A DNA stretch of 64,000 nt. Source: Imbricaverruca yamaguchii. Its lineage: Eukaryota > Arthropoda > Thecostraca > Neoverrucidae. Every line of letters starts with the position of its first letter. Positions within the stretch are counted from its first letter, which is position 1. Shown piece by piece: positions 1 to 11,330 of this stretch. The stretch spans positions 1,550,001-1,614,000 of the forward strand of contig JAOTOL010001641.1 in the NCBI GenBank assembly GCA_034440575.1, given 5' to 3'. The notes beneath the pieces were generated by a model. That model had not been told where the DNA came from, made no database searches, and saw nothing but the letters and a program-made list of their open reading frames with translations. A program made the translations under genes and the position numbers.

Positions 1-780
1 CACTGCTTCCTCAGGTGGGTAACCCCCGTCGGCACTGTTCTTCCTCAGGTGGGTAACTCCCCGTCGGCACTGCTTCCTGCTTCCTCAGGTGGGTAACTCC
101 CCGTCGGCAATGTGCTTCCTCAGGTGGGTAACCCCCCGTCGGCACTGTTCTTCCTCAGGTGGGTAACTCCCCGTCGGCACTGCTTCCTGCTTCCTCAGGT
201 GGGTAACTCCCCGTCGGCAATGTGCTTCCTCAGGTGGGTAACCCCCCGTCGGCACTGTTCTTCCTCAGGTGGGTAACTCCCCGTCGGCACTGCTTCCTCA
301 GGTGGGTAACTCCCCGTCGGCAATGTGCTTCCTCAGGTGGGTAACTCCCAGTCGGCAATGTGCTTCCTCAGGTGGGTAACTCCCCGTCGGCAATGTTCTT
401 CCTCAGGTGGGTAACTCCCCGTCGGCACTGTGCTTCCTCAGGTGGGTAACTCCCCGTCGGCACTGTGCTTCCTCAGGTGGGTAACTCCCCGTCGGCACTG
501 TGCTTCCTCAGGTGGGTAACTCCCCGTCGGCACTGTGCTTCCTCAGGTGGGTAACTCCCCGTCGGCACTGTGCTTCCTCAGGTGGGTAACCCCCCGTCTG
601 CACTGTTCTTCCTCAGGTGGGTAACTCCCCGTCGGCACTGCTTCCTGCTTCCTCAGGTGGGTAACTCCCCGTCGGCAATGTGCTTCCTCAGGTGGGTAAC
701 CCCCCCGTCGGCACTGTTCTTCCTCAGGTGGGTAACTCCCCGTCGGCAATGTGCTTCCTCAGGTGGGTAACTCCCCGTCG
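1..780. repeat. 35-bp minisatellite array
   Basis: Tandem copies of a unit of about 35 bp, recognisable by CTCAGGTGGGTAAC followed by CCCCGTCGGCA and then a variable CTG/ATG-TGCTTC spacer. Some copies carry a duplicated CTTCCTG spacer, so the periodicity alternates between 35 bp and slightly longer. The array starts at or before the left edge of the window, and about 22 copies are visible. Short open frames on both strands are by-products of the repetition and show no codon constraint. Confidence 0.95.
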
Positions 781-1534
781 GTATTCCCTAGGGCGGAGCC
801 GGATCACGCTGTGGGCGGTGTGACTTGGTCGGTCAAGGACAAAGTGGTTCCGTGTCCAATTGATGGCACCCAGGGTAAGCGACATAAAGCCCGAGCGAGC
901 AGCTGAGGAAGAATTCGACTGGACATTGAAATGGAACATCTCGCTCATTTCCAGGTATCGAGGCTGTTCTGTCACTTGAGACTCGTTTCCCCACACCACG
1001 TGACAATGGGGACTCGAAGCTCCAAGCAACTCATGAGGTCAAAATGCACCACATTCCATTCCTTCAATGACCCAGTATGAACCGAAGCGGTCATTTCGGA
1101 GCGTTGGATGCCCTGTCGGGAGTCCTTCTCGTGTTGCGAGGCGATAAGGCCAAGATGACTTGCTGCGGCTGCCATCTCTCCCGGCGATGCGGTCACGCCT
1201 GTCTGTTGGTTCCGTCGCAGCGCCAGGTGGCGGCGTCCGTTGGCGTCCGTTGGCGTCCGTGCTGGCGGTCTGGCCTTATTCTACGCCGTTCTCGGTCACA
1301 CACAGTCGGCGGTGTCTGTCACACACCTGGTGCGTGGCTCGGTATGGCCGACAGTGCCGCAGGCTGCACAATACAACCGTCACCGCACCGACCAACCAGC
1401 GCCACACACTATAAGTGCCGCCATCCACATACATGTAATACTCCAACGATACATGCACACATACATATATACTATATAAATAAATATATATGTGTGCATG
1501 TATACACACATTTTTTATATATAAATTATATCCT

Positions 1535-1537
<3 letters not shown>
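781..1537. other. unannotated interval
   Basis: I see no recognisable gene. The interval contains a small 10-bp tandem triplication (TTGGCGTCCG, about 1236-1260). An open frame from 1077 runs into the AT microsatellite and has no recognisable domain. Confidence 0.5.

Positions 1538-1608
<71 letters not shown>
1538..1608. repeat. (AT)n microsatellite
   Basis: About 35 uninterrupted AT dinucleotides, flanked by TATATAAA-rich sequence on the left and a TGCATGCATG stretch plus ATGTATGTGTGT on the right. The Ile-Tyr open frames over it on both strands are artefacts. Confidence 0.97.
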
Positions 1609-1611
<3 letters not shown>

Positions 1612-2566
1612 TATGCATGCATGGATGTATGTATGTGTGTATACGCGATCATGCTGAAGCCATTTGACGAAGATTTGGCGACCCGGCGACCATTCAGCGC
1701 GAGAGAGGAGTGGTGCCAAACAACAAACCAACCATAGGTGTGTATGTGTATGTGTAACTTGGTGCGTCGTAAAATAATCCAAACCATAGGTGTGTATGTC
1801 CTTGGTCGCTGTAAACTTCAATGAATGAAAAATAAAACGCGACGTCCATCTTTTGGCGTTTGCCGCGTATCCTGATATATTGTCAGATAAAATTGAAGGA
1901 TCGTTTCATCTCAGACCATGTGTTGCTTTGCCTGTGGTTCAATTTTAATTGATATGCAAGCATGGCTGGAAGACTATAAACAAGATGGCTGCCACAAATA
2001 GCCGATCTGTACCGCGAAAAGAGAAAGTTGGCGGTACGAAGTAGCGTATCCGGTGTATAACTACATGAAAAGTTAATGTTCCAGCTACAAATGGCGCATT
2101 CATTGTTGGTGGCGCATCTGGTATGCATGCACTGCTACTAAGTTCTCCACCCATACAAACAAATGCAGAAAGCTAAATTGACAATGTTTATTAAAAATGA
2201 ATCTGAATTTTTCAGGTTTCTATTCAGTGACCTCATAACGAGGTTAGAAAGTCACACTATTCATGTTTAACCACGTATACAATAACTGCGACTGGACAAT
2301 TGTTTTCAACTTATGCTGTTGGGAATGTTATATGGAAGTTGCATATTTTGTTTCAAATTTATTGTGATTATAACAGCGGATGTTGTGCTGACCCCAACCA
2401 CAGAGTCCAACATTTCGGATGATGTTTTGATTGTTCTTTAGATGCGAAAATGTATACCTAGATCCGCATGCCTCATTCAAAGGTCAATGTAGCATTCGAT
2501 GTAGCATTCAAATAACCTTCTTATCAGTGTAGTTTGGTGGTTAGTGTGAAATGCTCTACATCACGG
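1609..2566. other. unannotated interval
   Basis: AT-rich non-coding sequence. The word ACCATAGGTGTGTATGT occurs twice, about 50 bp apart (1731 and 1781), which indicates a small local duplication. No gene, RNA or transposon terminus is recognised. Confidence 0.5.
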
Positions 2567-2835
2567 TCTATTGTGTAGGTTGCTGGATGACGTCAGACGC
2601 GTAAGAATGTGCATCACGGTCTGTTGTGTAGGGGACTGTGTGATGTCAGGTGTGTAAGGATGTGCATTACGGTATGTTGTGTAGGTTGCTGGATGACGTC
2701 AGACGTGTAATGTAATGTAATGACGTCAGACGTGTATGTGCATCGCGGTCTGTTGTGAGTACGGCTGGATGACGTCAGACTTGTAAGTATGTGCATCACG
2801 ATCAGTTGTGTGTTCGGCTGGGTGATGTCAAATGT
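2567..2835. repeat. degenerate minisatellite of about 53 bp
   Basis: About five diverged copies of a unit containing GATGACGTCAGACGTGTAA, then TGTGCATCACGGTCTGTTGTG. Each copy carries a TGACGTCA palindrome (a CRE-like core), although this is more likely a property of the unit than a regulatory array. Copies differ by indels. One copy contains a small internal TGTAATGTAATG duplication. The array lies directly upstream of the candidate receptor exon. Confidence 0.85.
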
Positions 2836-2892
2836 GTAAACGATGTCCTTGACGGAAGAAAATATTTGTAGCGCCTTCTGTTGGTGTTTTAG

Positions 2893-3075
2893 GTTTGTTG
2901 GTACGGGCGCACAAAAGCTCTGGACTATCTCCGGAGCGGCAGTGCGACCTGCCCAACTCGGCAGGCATCCAGGTGTACGAGGCCGTTCGGTTTGCGCTGA
3001 GACGAATCAACCAGAACCGCGGCCAGGTGGACGGCAGAATCGTGCACGACTCCTTCATACCAGGCATCAAACTGG
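2893..3075 (+). CDS. internal exon, class C GPCR / metabotropic glutamate receptor-like ligand-binding domain
   Basis: A 183-bp open segment bounded by a plausible acceptor (TGTTTTAG, 2885-2892) and donor (GTGAGC, from 3076). It ends one base into a codon. The translated segment contains CDLPNSAGIQVYEAVRFAL, then RRINQ and FIPGIKLG. This resembles the start of the periplasmic-binding-like (ANF_receptor) ligand domain of metabotropic glutamate receptors, where a GIQ-x-EA-x-x-FAL-x-x-IN helix precedes a (L/F)(L/I)PG(I/V)KLG strand. A loop of about 10 residues between helix and strand is longer than I expect for the family. The domain would bind an amino-acid-like ligand outside the cell. Neighbouring exons are not visible, so the flanking sequence would be introns. 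No start codon is needed for an internal exon. The identification rests on motif resemblance only. Confidence 0.55.
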
Positions 3076-4060
3076 GTGAGCACTTGCTGTTTAAGAAGCA
3101 TCGCGTGAGTGGCCGGGGCGCTGTCGTACTGGACATCGGGGTCCCAGCGGGCAGTATTGTAGGGGTGGCGGCTCTGCCGTCGGTGGGGTGTCTGGGATGG
3201 TGGCGGGTGTGGGTGTGCGGGGTGTAGTGGGGTGGGTGTGTGTGGGGTGAGTGGGGTGTGGGTGTATGAAGGGGTGTTAGTGGAGTGGGTGTGTGTGGGG
3301 TGAGTGGGGTGTGGGTGTATGACTTGGGTTTAGGGTGTTTAGACCCAAACTAACTTAACTGTAACTGGTATGGTTGTGTGAAGTGGGTGTGTACAATGTA
3401 TTCTTGATGCAGCCTAACTCGACTGGATGGTATGGGTGTGTGAAATGTATTTTAGATATTGCCTAAACTAAACTGAAACTGGTTGAACTACTTGAACTGC
3501 TGAACTTAGTGAGGGTTTGACCTAACTCATTCATTTGTTCGTTGTGCCTATGTCAGTGGTGTATTGTGTTGTTTTTCACCGCCAATTCCACCACACATCC
3601 CCAAACCCCAGCCGTCGTGATGTTGGTTTCAGTTGCCGTCCCTAACACGAATTTATATATGTGCGAGGTCAAAGTTTTTGGAACACCATATAGGTAAGTG
3701 AGAGTCTTTAGCCAGGTTATAATTAATGCGTTGCATGAGAGAATTGATGACAATTAAATTTGTCATTGGTTTCAATGACATGTCCGTGTTGGGACTTTTT
3801 GGACGCTAGTAATAGTATAATTGTGTGCAATGTTCCGCACGAAATAGGTGCCTGTGTTGACCCCCAAGCGCCTTCCGCTGATCCTTAAATCTACCTACTC
3901 ACGTTCATTCCCCTCATTCACTTCACATTAGCTCGCCCCATTCATGCTCTCCTTATTAATTAATGAATTGTTTGGTCGCCAAATTTAGCTCCTGACCCCA
4001 CCCGTTTCAGCGGTACACAAACACATAGATCGACATACCAATGCTCTAATTTTGATGGTA
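3076..4060. other. probable intron with GT-rich simple sequence
   Basis: Directly after the donor at 3076, a region at about 3160-3335 is rich in GTGGGTGTG / GGGGTGAGTGG motifs with an approximately 50-bp imperfect duplication. The remainder is AT-rich with no coding signal. It is probably intronic if the exon call is right. Confidence 0.45.
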
Positions 4061-5163
4061 TTACCGGGCCGAACAAGTAAACCTTTCACTGCCAATCATG
4101 ACTGGCCTAGCCATTATTGACAGCGTTTCTCGCCTGGACAAAGTCTTAACTGCAACGAGGGGCTCATCGTACTGACTCCGAGGGCTGATACAAGTGCTCT
4201 GATGTCTTTGACCGACATACCTAGCCTTAAGTTCGATCGATGCCGCGCCGGGCCTTATCCGTCGTACACTTGCGACCAGGTCTGACGTATCCCACGGGCG
4301 GGCACGGATACCTACCACGTTGGGCACGTACCCGGTCGTCGTTATAACCTAGCCGGCCCTACGAGTTTTGGCCTCGGGGCTTATGGCATGCCAAACCCGT
4401 CCATGTGTCCCTCGAACTGTTTGCACCAACCGTGCCCACGTGCAGAGTTCGGGGGTGGACAAACCACCGGGCAGTGTTTTGCCTATACCCTATAGTCCGG
4501 CGCCAGACTTCCGGCGAACGCAATGTGGTGGTCCCTTTATCGGCCCCTCCCACATGCTTACCATGTTCGCCACCTCACCTGCACCTCTGGATCGCAGAGG
4601 CCAGCGTGATTTTGCGGTCAAAGATCCAGAGCAGGTGAACTAATACCCTCGAAGTGTCCGTTCATCGCACCCTCTCGCAATCAGGCGTTAACCAAACGCG
4701 CGTCATATATATATAACAACAATAATATTCTAGGCAATTTAACTGGCTTCAACAGTCACCACCATCGCCCGGAAACGTTCAGTCCATAGGAGGACGGCTC
4801 GCAGGTCGGCTGCCTCGCTTATCAATTTACTTCATAGTATAAATTAATATCAGGCATGGTCCAAGCATAATTGTGTCAATCCTTCCACCTTGTATGGAAG
4901 TACTCATGGTACAGGCACGATCCAAGCATAATTGTGTGAATCCTTCCACCTTGTATGGAAGTATTCATGACACTATCTCCGTGTACGGGTCGGCTGTTGA
5001 TGACCCGGTCAGAGCGAGAAGCGCGGCTGGCACCCCTCATCACCCGCGGAACGGCCGCCATTTCAATTCTGGACGTAAATATCCTCCCCTCCTCGCACCT
5101 GGTCGCTGAGGTATTTACTACGCGAGCACCGTTTCAAGAGGGTCGTATTTCTCACCTCATCCA
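4061..5163. other. unannotated interval upstream of non-LTR element
   Basis: No gene is recognised. A tandem duplication of about 62 bp covers roughly 4858-4975: two copies of CCAAGCATAATTGTGT followed by AATCCTTCCACCTTGTATGG, differing at a few bases. The last few hundred bases could be 5' sequence of the retrotransposon that follows, but its left end cannot be fixed because no second copy is available to align. Confidence 0.45.
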
Positions 5164-5454
5164 TTGCTGCACTCTATCTTATTTCACCAAGAAGCCGAAA
5201 GACGTGCCCGCGAGGCCAAGCGGGCACGTCCCGCTCAGATGGAGAGGGCCCGGACAACTGGCCGCCAAGAAGCTGCCAAAGCCCTACCCCCACGGCCAGC
5301 CACTCCATCGCCGCGTCGGCGGGTGGAGGGACCAACCCCGCCAGGCAACGAAATGGGCCCTCCTCCACCTCCAGGGCCCGGTTGGGGGCCCAGAAAAGAG
5401 GCTTGCCACTATCGGGCTCCCCACCGGCGGAGGGATCACCGCGTTCTCGCCTGA
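5164..5454 (+). pseudogene. ORF1-like basic, proline-rich tail of the non-LTR element
   Basis: The open segment is rich in Arg, Ala and Pro, with runs such as EAERRAREAKRARPA and GPPPPPGPGW. It ends about 140 bp before the ORF2 endonuclease start. Low-complexity basic Pro-rich sequence just upstream of ORF2 fits the C-terminal part of an I/Jockey-type gag-like ORF1, which binds element RNA. No CCHC knuckles are visible and the reading frame cannot be followed upstream, so this is an inference from position and composition. An overlapping frame (4955-5488) is open over the same stretch and could be the true one. Confidence 0.35.
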
Positions 5455-5594
5455 GGACCCAGTCCCTTGGGCCGAGTTCAGGCGATAACTGACCCTGTGC
5501 CTGGGCAGTGCACTGACTTTTAATCCCCTTCGCCGCTGTCTCGTCAGAAGCCAATTTATTGTGTAACTCTCCCGCTATTCTAGTCAAACCCTAA

Positions 5595-6307
5595 ATGTTT
5601 CCCAACCAGTGCTTTTTACAATGGAACTGCAGGGGGTTTAGGAACAGCGCACAAGAGATCCAGGTAGCTTTAAATCGGTACTGCCCTCTCGCTATATGCC
5701 TTCAAGAGAGCAAACTTCGACCTGACCTCCCATGTACTTTGAAGGGGTACTCAGTTTTTAGAAAAGAATTGGTGACCGATACTGTCGCACATGGTGGAGT
5801 AATGCTGGCTATTCACCATAGTGTCGGAGCAACTGAGGTCGCGCTGAAAACAGACCTCCAAGCAGTGGCAGCTCGCATCCAACTAGATAGCACTTTTTCA
5901 CGATATGCTCGATCTATCTGCCCCCTGGGACTGTTTTTACCTGCAACGAACTAGCCCAGTTAGTTTTAGAACTGCCCCCACCCTTTTTAGTTTTAGGGGA
6001 TTTTAACTCTCACCACACCATGTGGGGCTGTGATAACGTAAACTCAAGAGGGCGCGTCTTGCATCAATTTATAACAGATGAATCCTTATGCATCTTAAAC
6101 ACTGGCACTCATACCCACTTTACGCTGCCATCAGGTCATTCCTCGGCAATAGATTTGAGTCTGTGTAGCCCCCAGCTCGCACAACATTTTGATTGGCAGG
6201 TATCCGACGACCCCATGGGTAGTGACCATTTCCCCCATCTGGCTGACATATCGAACAAACTCAACACTAGGAACCAGACCCAAAAGATGGAACATACGCA
6301 AAGCTGA
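5595..6307 (+). pseudogene. ORF2 apurinic/apyrimidinic-like endonuclease domain (frameshifted)
   Basis: N-terminal nuclease domain of the non-LTR polyprotein, which nicks the chromosomal target to start reverse transcription. The start at 5595 fits because QWNCRGF, the canonical first endonuclease strand of this group, lies at residues 9-15. It is followed by ICLQESKL with the metal-binding Glu. A frameshift near 5905 breaks the reading frame. In the next frame SIYLPPG, GDFNSHHTMWGC, SAIDLS and SDHFP follow, giving the expected GDFN and SDH catalytic signatures. The first frame terminates at 5954 and the second segment closes at 6307. All key residues appear present, so the damage is to the reading frame and not the active site. 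Confidence 0.85.
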
Positions 6308-6392
6308 CTGGACCACATTTGAAGCTCAACTCAAGAGCACATTCCCCACTCCAACTGAATGAGAACCACACTCAATAGAAAACTTAACGTCG

Positions 6393-8466
6393 TTGATCAT
6401 AAAAACAACAGCAGGGTGCATCCCGAAAACATCGGGATGTCCTCGTCGAACCCCTGTTCCATGGTGGACTCTGGAGTGTAGAGACGCTATTCGGGCACGA
6501 CGCCGTGCATTTAAAGCATTTAATCGAAACAGTACCACAGCAAACCTAGTTCTGTTCCGTAAGGCTAGAGCGATTGTATGTCGTACCATCTCGGAAGCGA
6601 AGCGTAATTCATGGGGAGCCTACGCAAATACATTAAATCGGTCTAGCTCCTCGTCACAGTTATGGTCCAGAGTGAAAAGAATTTCCGGCACATACTGCTC
6701 AGTTCCTCTCCCAATGCTGCAAATCGCGAACCAGGATGTTACACATCCTGCAGAAGTTGCTTATGCGATTGGCCACGCTCTAGCGCAACGAAGTCGAGGG
6801 AGCGTTGCTGACCCAGAGTTTTTACGCCACAAATCTATACAGCAGTCGATGCCAATTGATTTCACCACATCAGTACACCATTCTTACAATCGTCGTTTAA
6901 CATGGCAGAGCTAACGTTTGCTATAGGGTCACTCCGGACAACATCGGAGGGTCCGGACGACATCCACAATGACATGCTGAAGCACCTCCCGTCCTGCGCT
7001 CTTGCTTATCTTCTTTCCTCTTTCAATTCATTATGGCTCGGCGGCCATTTCCCCCATCTTGGCGGGAAGCCATTGTAATCCCTATCGTGAAGCCAGGCAA
7101 GACTGGCCGTGACCCGTTACATTATCGCCCCATTTCGTTGACGTCACGCCTATGTAAGCTCATGGAACGAATTATAAATGTTCGCCTTAGCTGGTTTCTG
7201 GAAAAAGAAGGCATCCTCGCAGACTCTCAGTGTGGGTTCCGGAAGAATCGTAGCGCCATAGATCATGTTTTACGAATAGACACAGAAATAAAACACAGTT
7301 TCATGCAAAATGGGCACATGGGAGCAATATTTTTGACATTGAGGCTGCCTATGATACAGCGTGGCGTCACGGAATATTACGAAAAGTGTGGAAGCATGGG
7401 ATACGTGGACCGATGGGATTTGTTTTGCAAAACTTCCTATGTGACCGTATTTTCCAAGTCCGCGTGGGAAACCATCTATCTCCACGTTTTACCCAGGAGA
7501 ACGGAGTTCCACAGGGGAGCGTTCTAAGTGTTGCTTTGTTTACAATCTTAATCAATGACATAGACAAAGGACTCTCATCAAGTATTGGGAGATCACCTTT
7601 CGTCGATGATTTGGCTATTTGGTCATGTGCGTCGCGATCACCATCCATGGAGAGACAGCTGCAGATGGCTGTAGCCTACCTCGAAAGGTGGACGATAGTG
7701 AACGGCCTCCGATTTTCTATGACTAAAACGGTCCCTGTTCACTTTTGTCGACGTCGTCGTCACTGTCCAGAGATGGCTGTTCAGTTGTATGGTCAGCAAA
7801 TACCCGTGCGACCAGAGGCAAAATTCCTCGGTGTCAATTTGGACAGACGGTTATCCTACGGCAACCACATCAACACCTTGCGAGACAAATGCTTCCGAGC
7901 AATGAACATTATGAAATGTGTCTCACGAACTCATTACGGAGCCGACAGAGTGATACTTTTAATGTTATATCGATCACTTATTCGCTCGAAACTCGATTAC
8001 GCATCACTTATATATGACGGGGCTAGTTGCTCCTTGAAGCGGAAGCTCGACACAGTGCACCATACAGCATTGCGGATCGCCATAGGGGCATTTCGGACAT
8101 CACCAGCTGCAAGTATATTGGCAGACGTCCATGAGCCATCGCTGGCAAACAGACGCGAGAAACTAGGACTAAGATGCGCAATAAATCTAAGGCAACTTCC
8201 AGCGCATCCTACATATAAATCCGTCTTTTCACACCGTATGCTGTCTGTGTTCCGCGGGCAGAGAGGAGATCGACTAAGCCCATTCTGTGTCAGAATTCGT
8301 GCGCTACTCGAAGATGCTGAAATCCCACTACGAGGTGTCGCGAGGATCAAACACACACAAACCCCGCCATGGGAACTCACTTCACCAGAAATTGATATCT
8401 CACTCACGAATCCCAAGAAAGGACACACCACCACAGAGGTTTTCAGAGCAGAAGCATTGGAGCTTC
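6393..8466 (+). pseudogene. ORF2 linker and reverse transcriptase domain (frameshifted)
   Basis: The linker (6393-6914) contains WWTLECRDAIRARR and a basic helix typical of the region between endonuclease and polymerase. The RT blocks follow: PPSWREAIVIPIVKPGK, YRPISLTSRLCKLMERI and DSQCGFRKNRSAIDH in the frame from 7033. A frameshift near 7335 moves block 3 (DIEAAYDTAWRHGI, carrying the first catalytic Asp) to the frame used downstream. NGVPQGSVLS and the catalytic FVDDLAIW (about 7600-7620) follow. The thumb has LGVNLDRRLS and LIRSKLDYAS. There is FVDD instead of the common YADD, a tolerated variant. At least three frame breaks occur between 6300 and 7400, so the copy cannot be translated as one polyprotein. 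Confidence 0.88.
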
Positions 8467-9262
8467 TAAAATTGCATCGCTGCTACTCCAGAACATATAC
8501 TGACGGTTCCAAGACGGCCGATGGAACTGGGTGTGCATTTGTATGTCGTACAGCCACGAGATGTTTTACGTTACCACCGCACGCGTCTGTGTACACTGCT
8601 GAGCTGGTTGCTATTATTAAGGCGCTATGTTTTATTGAAGTTGGAAACAAAACACAACATCATTGAGTAGTCTTGAGGCTCTTCGATCTTTTTCCCCATC
8701 TAACCATTTCGCTCAAGAAATCGTAGCACGTTTGACTTCATTGGGTAGAGCGGGTAAGAGGATTGTTCTCTGTTGGGTACCGAGTCATACCGGCATCATG
8801 GGAAATGAGCTCGCAGACGCTGCTGCAAAGCGTGCCGCGCAATCACATAGGACTCGAGCTCTACCCCTCCCCGCCAGGGATTACTACACAAGAGTAAATG
8901 AATTCCTCCAAAGAAAGTGGCAGGAAAGCTGGAACTCCCAGGTTTTAAACAAACTCCGATCTATCAAACCGATTCTGGCACCATGGACATCAGCACTGAG
9001 AAAATGTAGGAGAGAAGAAGTAATTCTCGCACGACTGAGAATAGGGCACACTTATGCAACGCACGGTTACCTTTTGAGAAAGGAAGCAAAACCTTACTGT
9101 TCCCGATGTGGCTCACCAATGACTGTTCGACATATATTGTTTTCTTGTCCCAACTTCATGGTTGATCGAAGACATCACTTCGGCTCCAATTTCCACAAAG
9201 TGTCATACTCTGATCTTTTAGGTAACAATTCTGAAAGCATCCAGACAGGAAAAATATATTGA
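8467..9262 (+). pseudogene. ORF2 RNase H domain and C-terminal zinc-knuckle motif (frameshifted)
   Basis: YTDGSKTADGTGCAF (about 8496) carries the first RNase H Asp and SVYTAELVAI the Glu. The sequence then changes frame at about 8660, just where the third acidic residue (normally in a T/S-DS motif before LSSLEAL) should be. That motif is absent, so a small deletion appears to have removed both frame and catalytic residue. WVPSHTGIMGNELADAAAK follows with the His and last Asp. Near the C-terminus a Cys/His cluster reads CSRCGSPMTVRHILFSCP (about 9098-9153), the pattern seen at the end of I/Jockey/R1 ORF2 proteins. The domain would remove the RNA strand after first-strand synthesis. Confidence 0.87.
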
Positions 9263-9359
9263 TACATCTTAACGGCCCAGTTCGACGTAATCTATCCCTT
9301 CCAAAAATAGACACATGCCGCCAATTATAGAATGACAAAATCAGATATGGGCGCTACAT

Positions 9360-9413
9360 AACCAGTAGCCGTTGATGCGCCCCAAAGCCCAAATAATCAA
9401 TCAATCAAATCTT
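9360..9413 (+). repeat. 3' end and (AATC)n tail of non-LTR element
   Basis: GTTGATGCGCCCCAAAGCCC leads into AATAATCAATCAATCAAATC. A simple tetranucleotide tail instead of poly(A) is typical of several I-group elements. The same 3' sequence in diverged form occurs in reverse orientation at 17275-17346. Confidence 0.7.
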
Positions 9414-10142
9414 ATTTCATACAGCCCTGTTCTACCGCTCCTCCTGTCCGTCACTGCCGAAATGCTACCACCGGTCTTTGCTGATGCCACCAGAGAATGT
9501 ATGTGCTTAATCTAATATATTTACATTTGCATACACCGAATCGCATTACGCACACACTGCTCATATACTTCTCGCCATCTCCGACATCTCCGTCCACCTC
9601 CTCCCCATCCTGAACTTATCCTATTTGGTCCCCCCCCCACCTCATGAGACAGGTCGCTCCCAGCAATGAATTTGGTGAGAAGGCAGAAGCTGCGGAAGAG
9701 AATTTAGGTTGGTTCGGAAAGGTTTGGGAAAGAGGATGACACGTCAGAAGAACACCACTAACATGGCCGATGGTGAGTGGCGATTGGCCTCAGCTGAGTA
9801 CTTCCTCTCCTCCATCCGAAAACTCAGTCATCTGGCCACCGCTGGAAAACTCAGTCGTCGGTCCGGCGTCCACCGCCGCGCGTGTTCCAGACCCTTCCCC
9901 ACGTCTCTCTTCCCTCTCGTCTGTGCAGGTCTGCCCTCTTTAATTTTCTTTAGCCACGCTTTCTTTTTCTGATGTACCCACTCCTAGGGCTTCGGGGTGA
10001 GTTCGCGCTCCTGATTGGTTTTGGCTTTTTTCTGGCTTGGGTGGCGACGTATTCACGTCCAGGCCACCGACCTCACGGGCCGGTGACCCTCCTTCTGGAG
10101 GTGGTCCAGCTGGTGTTTGCACCTCCGGTAGCCAGCTGTTCG
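9414..10142. other. unannotated interval
   Basis: Non-coding with homopolymer patches. An open frame at 9709-9972 has no recognisable domain. No transposon terminus is seen. Confidence 0.45.
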
Positions 10143-10290
10143 CGGTGCCGAGCCGTTACTCGCATTCGTCGCCTGTTATTGTCGGACCGCCCGTTTGATC
10201 TTGGGCGCCGGCGCCACTCGCATGTGCCGCTTGTTGCCGGAACCGCCGCTTTGATGTAGGCGCCGGCGCCACTCGCGTGCGCTTCCTGGG
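10143..10290. repeat. short GC-rich tandem repeat of about 58 bp
   Basis: Two to three diverged copies with the shared core GGCGCCGGCGCCACTCGC (near 10203 and 10260), preceded by CCG-CC-GTTTGAT/CTTTGAT. The core contains the perfect palindrome GGCGCCGGCGCC in both copies. Confidence 0.7.
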
Positions 10291-10580
10291 CAAATGTTTG
10301 AAAGGGACGGTGGTCGGGAGCTGGCTGGAAGTCTGGTGGCCGGTTCGGATGGGAAAATATACAAATTTTGGTGCCGAAAAAATGTAAGCCTCCTTACAGT
10401 ATTCCGATCCATTGGTTACAGTAGCCGACTGGGGGCTAAAGAAGTCACGAATTTGAAAGCACTGTGTCTGGACATCCGCCGACCAGCGTGGTGAGAGGTC
10501 GGCAACTCATTTACTTATCCACGAAACGACAAGCTGCAAAACTATTGCGCAATCATCCCCTTGATCGGATATAGAACGTC

Positions 10581-11330
10581 TTAACACGCGCACTGGAGGG
10601 GGGGGGGGGGGCGAAATCCGCCCACCCCTCCGGTTTTTCGTAGATAACTCCACATTTTACCGGCCGATATACACCATTGTTTGTGTACCTGCCAATAAAT
10701 GACGGGCGCGTTGTTTGAAGCAAGAAAAATGAAAATCGACCGAAACTTTTTCGAGTTAGGGTCGCTAAAGTCAAAAACAATTTATCAACGCCAGATCACA
10801 AATATCGGCGTTGATGCGCTTCCCGTATATTAGCAAAAATGAAGTGTTCTTGGCAAAACTAGCGACTTGTTTGATGTACATTATCATGCTACATTGTTCC
10901 AGAGTCATGTCAAGTCACCGAGGTCAAGTCAGGTCAAGTTCATAACAGGCTAACTCACGCCCTAGAGGGGGTATGGCGAAATCCGCCAATCCTTCCGATT
11001 TTTCGTACATAACTCCATATTATACCTGCCGATATACACCAAATATTTCGCGTACCTGCTTCCAAATTACCGGCGCATTGTTTAAAGCAAGAAAAAATGA
11101 CAATCGGCCGAGAAGTTTCCAAGTTAGGGGCCGCCAAAGTAAGAACAATTCGCAGCGCCAGACCACAAAATCGGCGTTGATGCGCTTCTCGTATATTGAC
11201 AATAGGGAAGTGTTCTTGACAACACTAGCGACTTGTTTGATGCATATTGTTATGCTATATAATTTAAAAGTCATGTTAGGTCGCCGAGGTCAAGTCAGGT
11301 CAAGTTCATGATAGGCTACTGGAACCAAAC
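10581..11330. repeat. tandem duplication of the left half of TIR element A
   Basis: The first 370 bp of the element (G-rich terminus, TTTTTCGTA-ATAACTCC, TTGATGCGCTTC, GACTTGTTTGATG, GAGGTCAAGTCAGGTCAAG) is repeated with moderate divergence from 10951. The second copy starts at CACGCCCTAGAGGGGG. This is either a partial dimer or a solo left-half copy next to a complete one. Confidence 0.75.

Larger units (their letters stand above)
5164..9413 (+). mobile_element. I/Jockey-group non-LTR retrotransposon, near full length, inactivated
   Basis: In order: a proline/arginine-rich ORF1-like tail, an APE-type endonuclease, a reverse transcriptase, an RNase H domain, a C-terminal zinc-knuckle-like motif, and a 3' end in AATAATCAATCAATCAAATC, i.e. 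a short (AATC)n tail. RNase H together with a simple-repeat tail points to the I group (I, Nimb and relatives) rather than classic Jockey, which lacks RNase H. Several frameshifts show that the copy is dead. The 5' boundary is uncertain, and no target-site duplication was recognised. A 3'-tail fragment of a related element lies at 17275-17346 on the opposite strand. Confidence 0.85.

Noticed and set aside
1..780. CRISPR-like regular array
   Set aside because: The spacers are as conserved as the repeats, the genome is eukaryotic, and no cas genes are present. It is a minisatellite.
4061..4640. Possible ribosomal RNA or spacer sequence
   Set aside because: GC-moderate, with words that look rRNA-like at first sight, but I could not match any conserved rRNA core.
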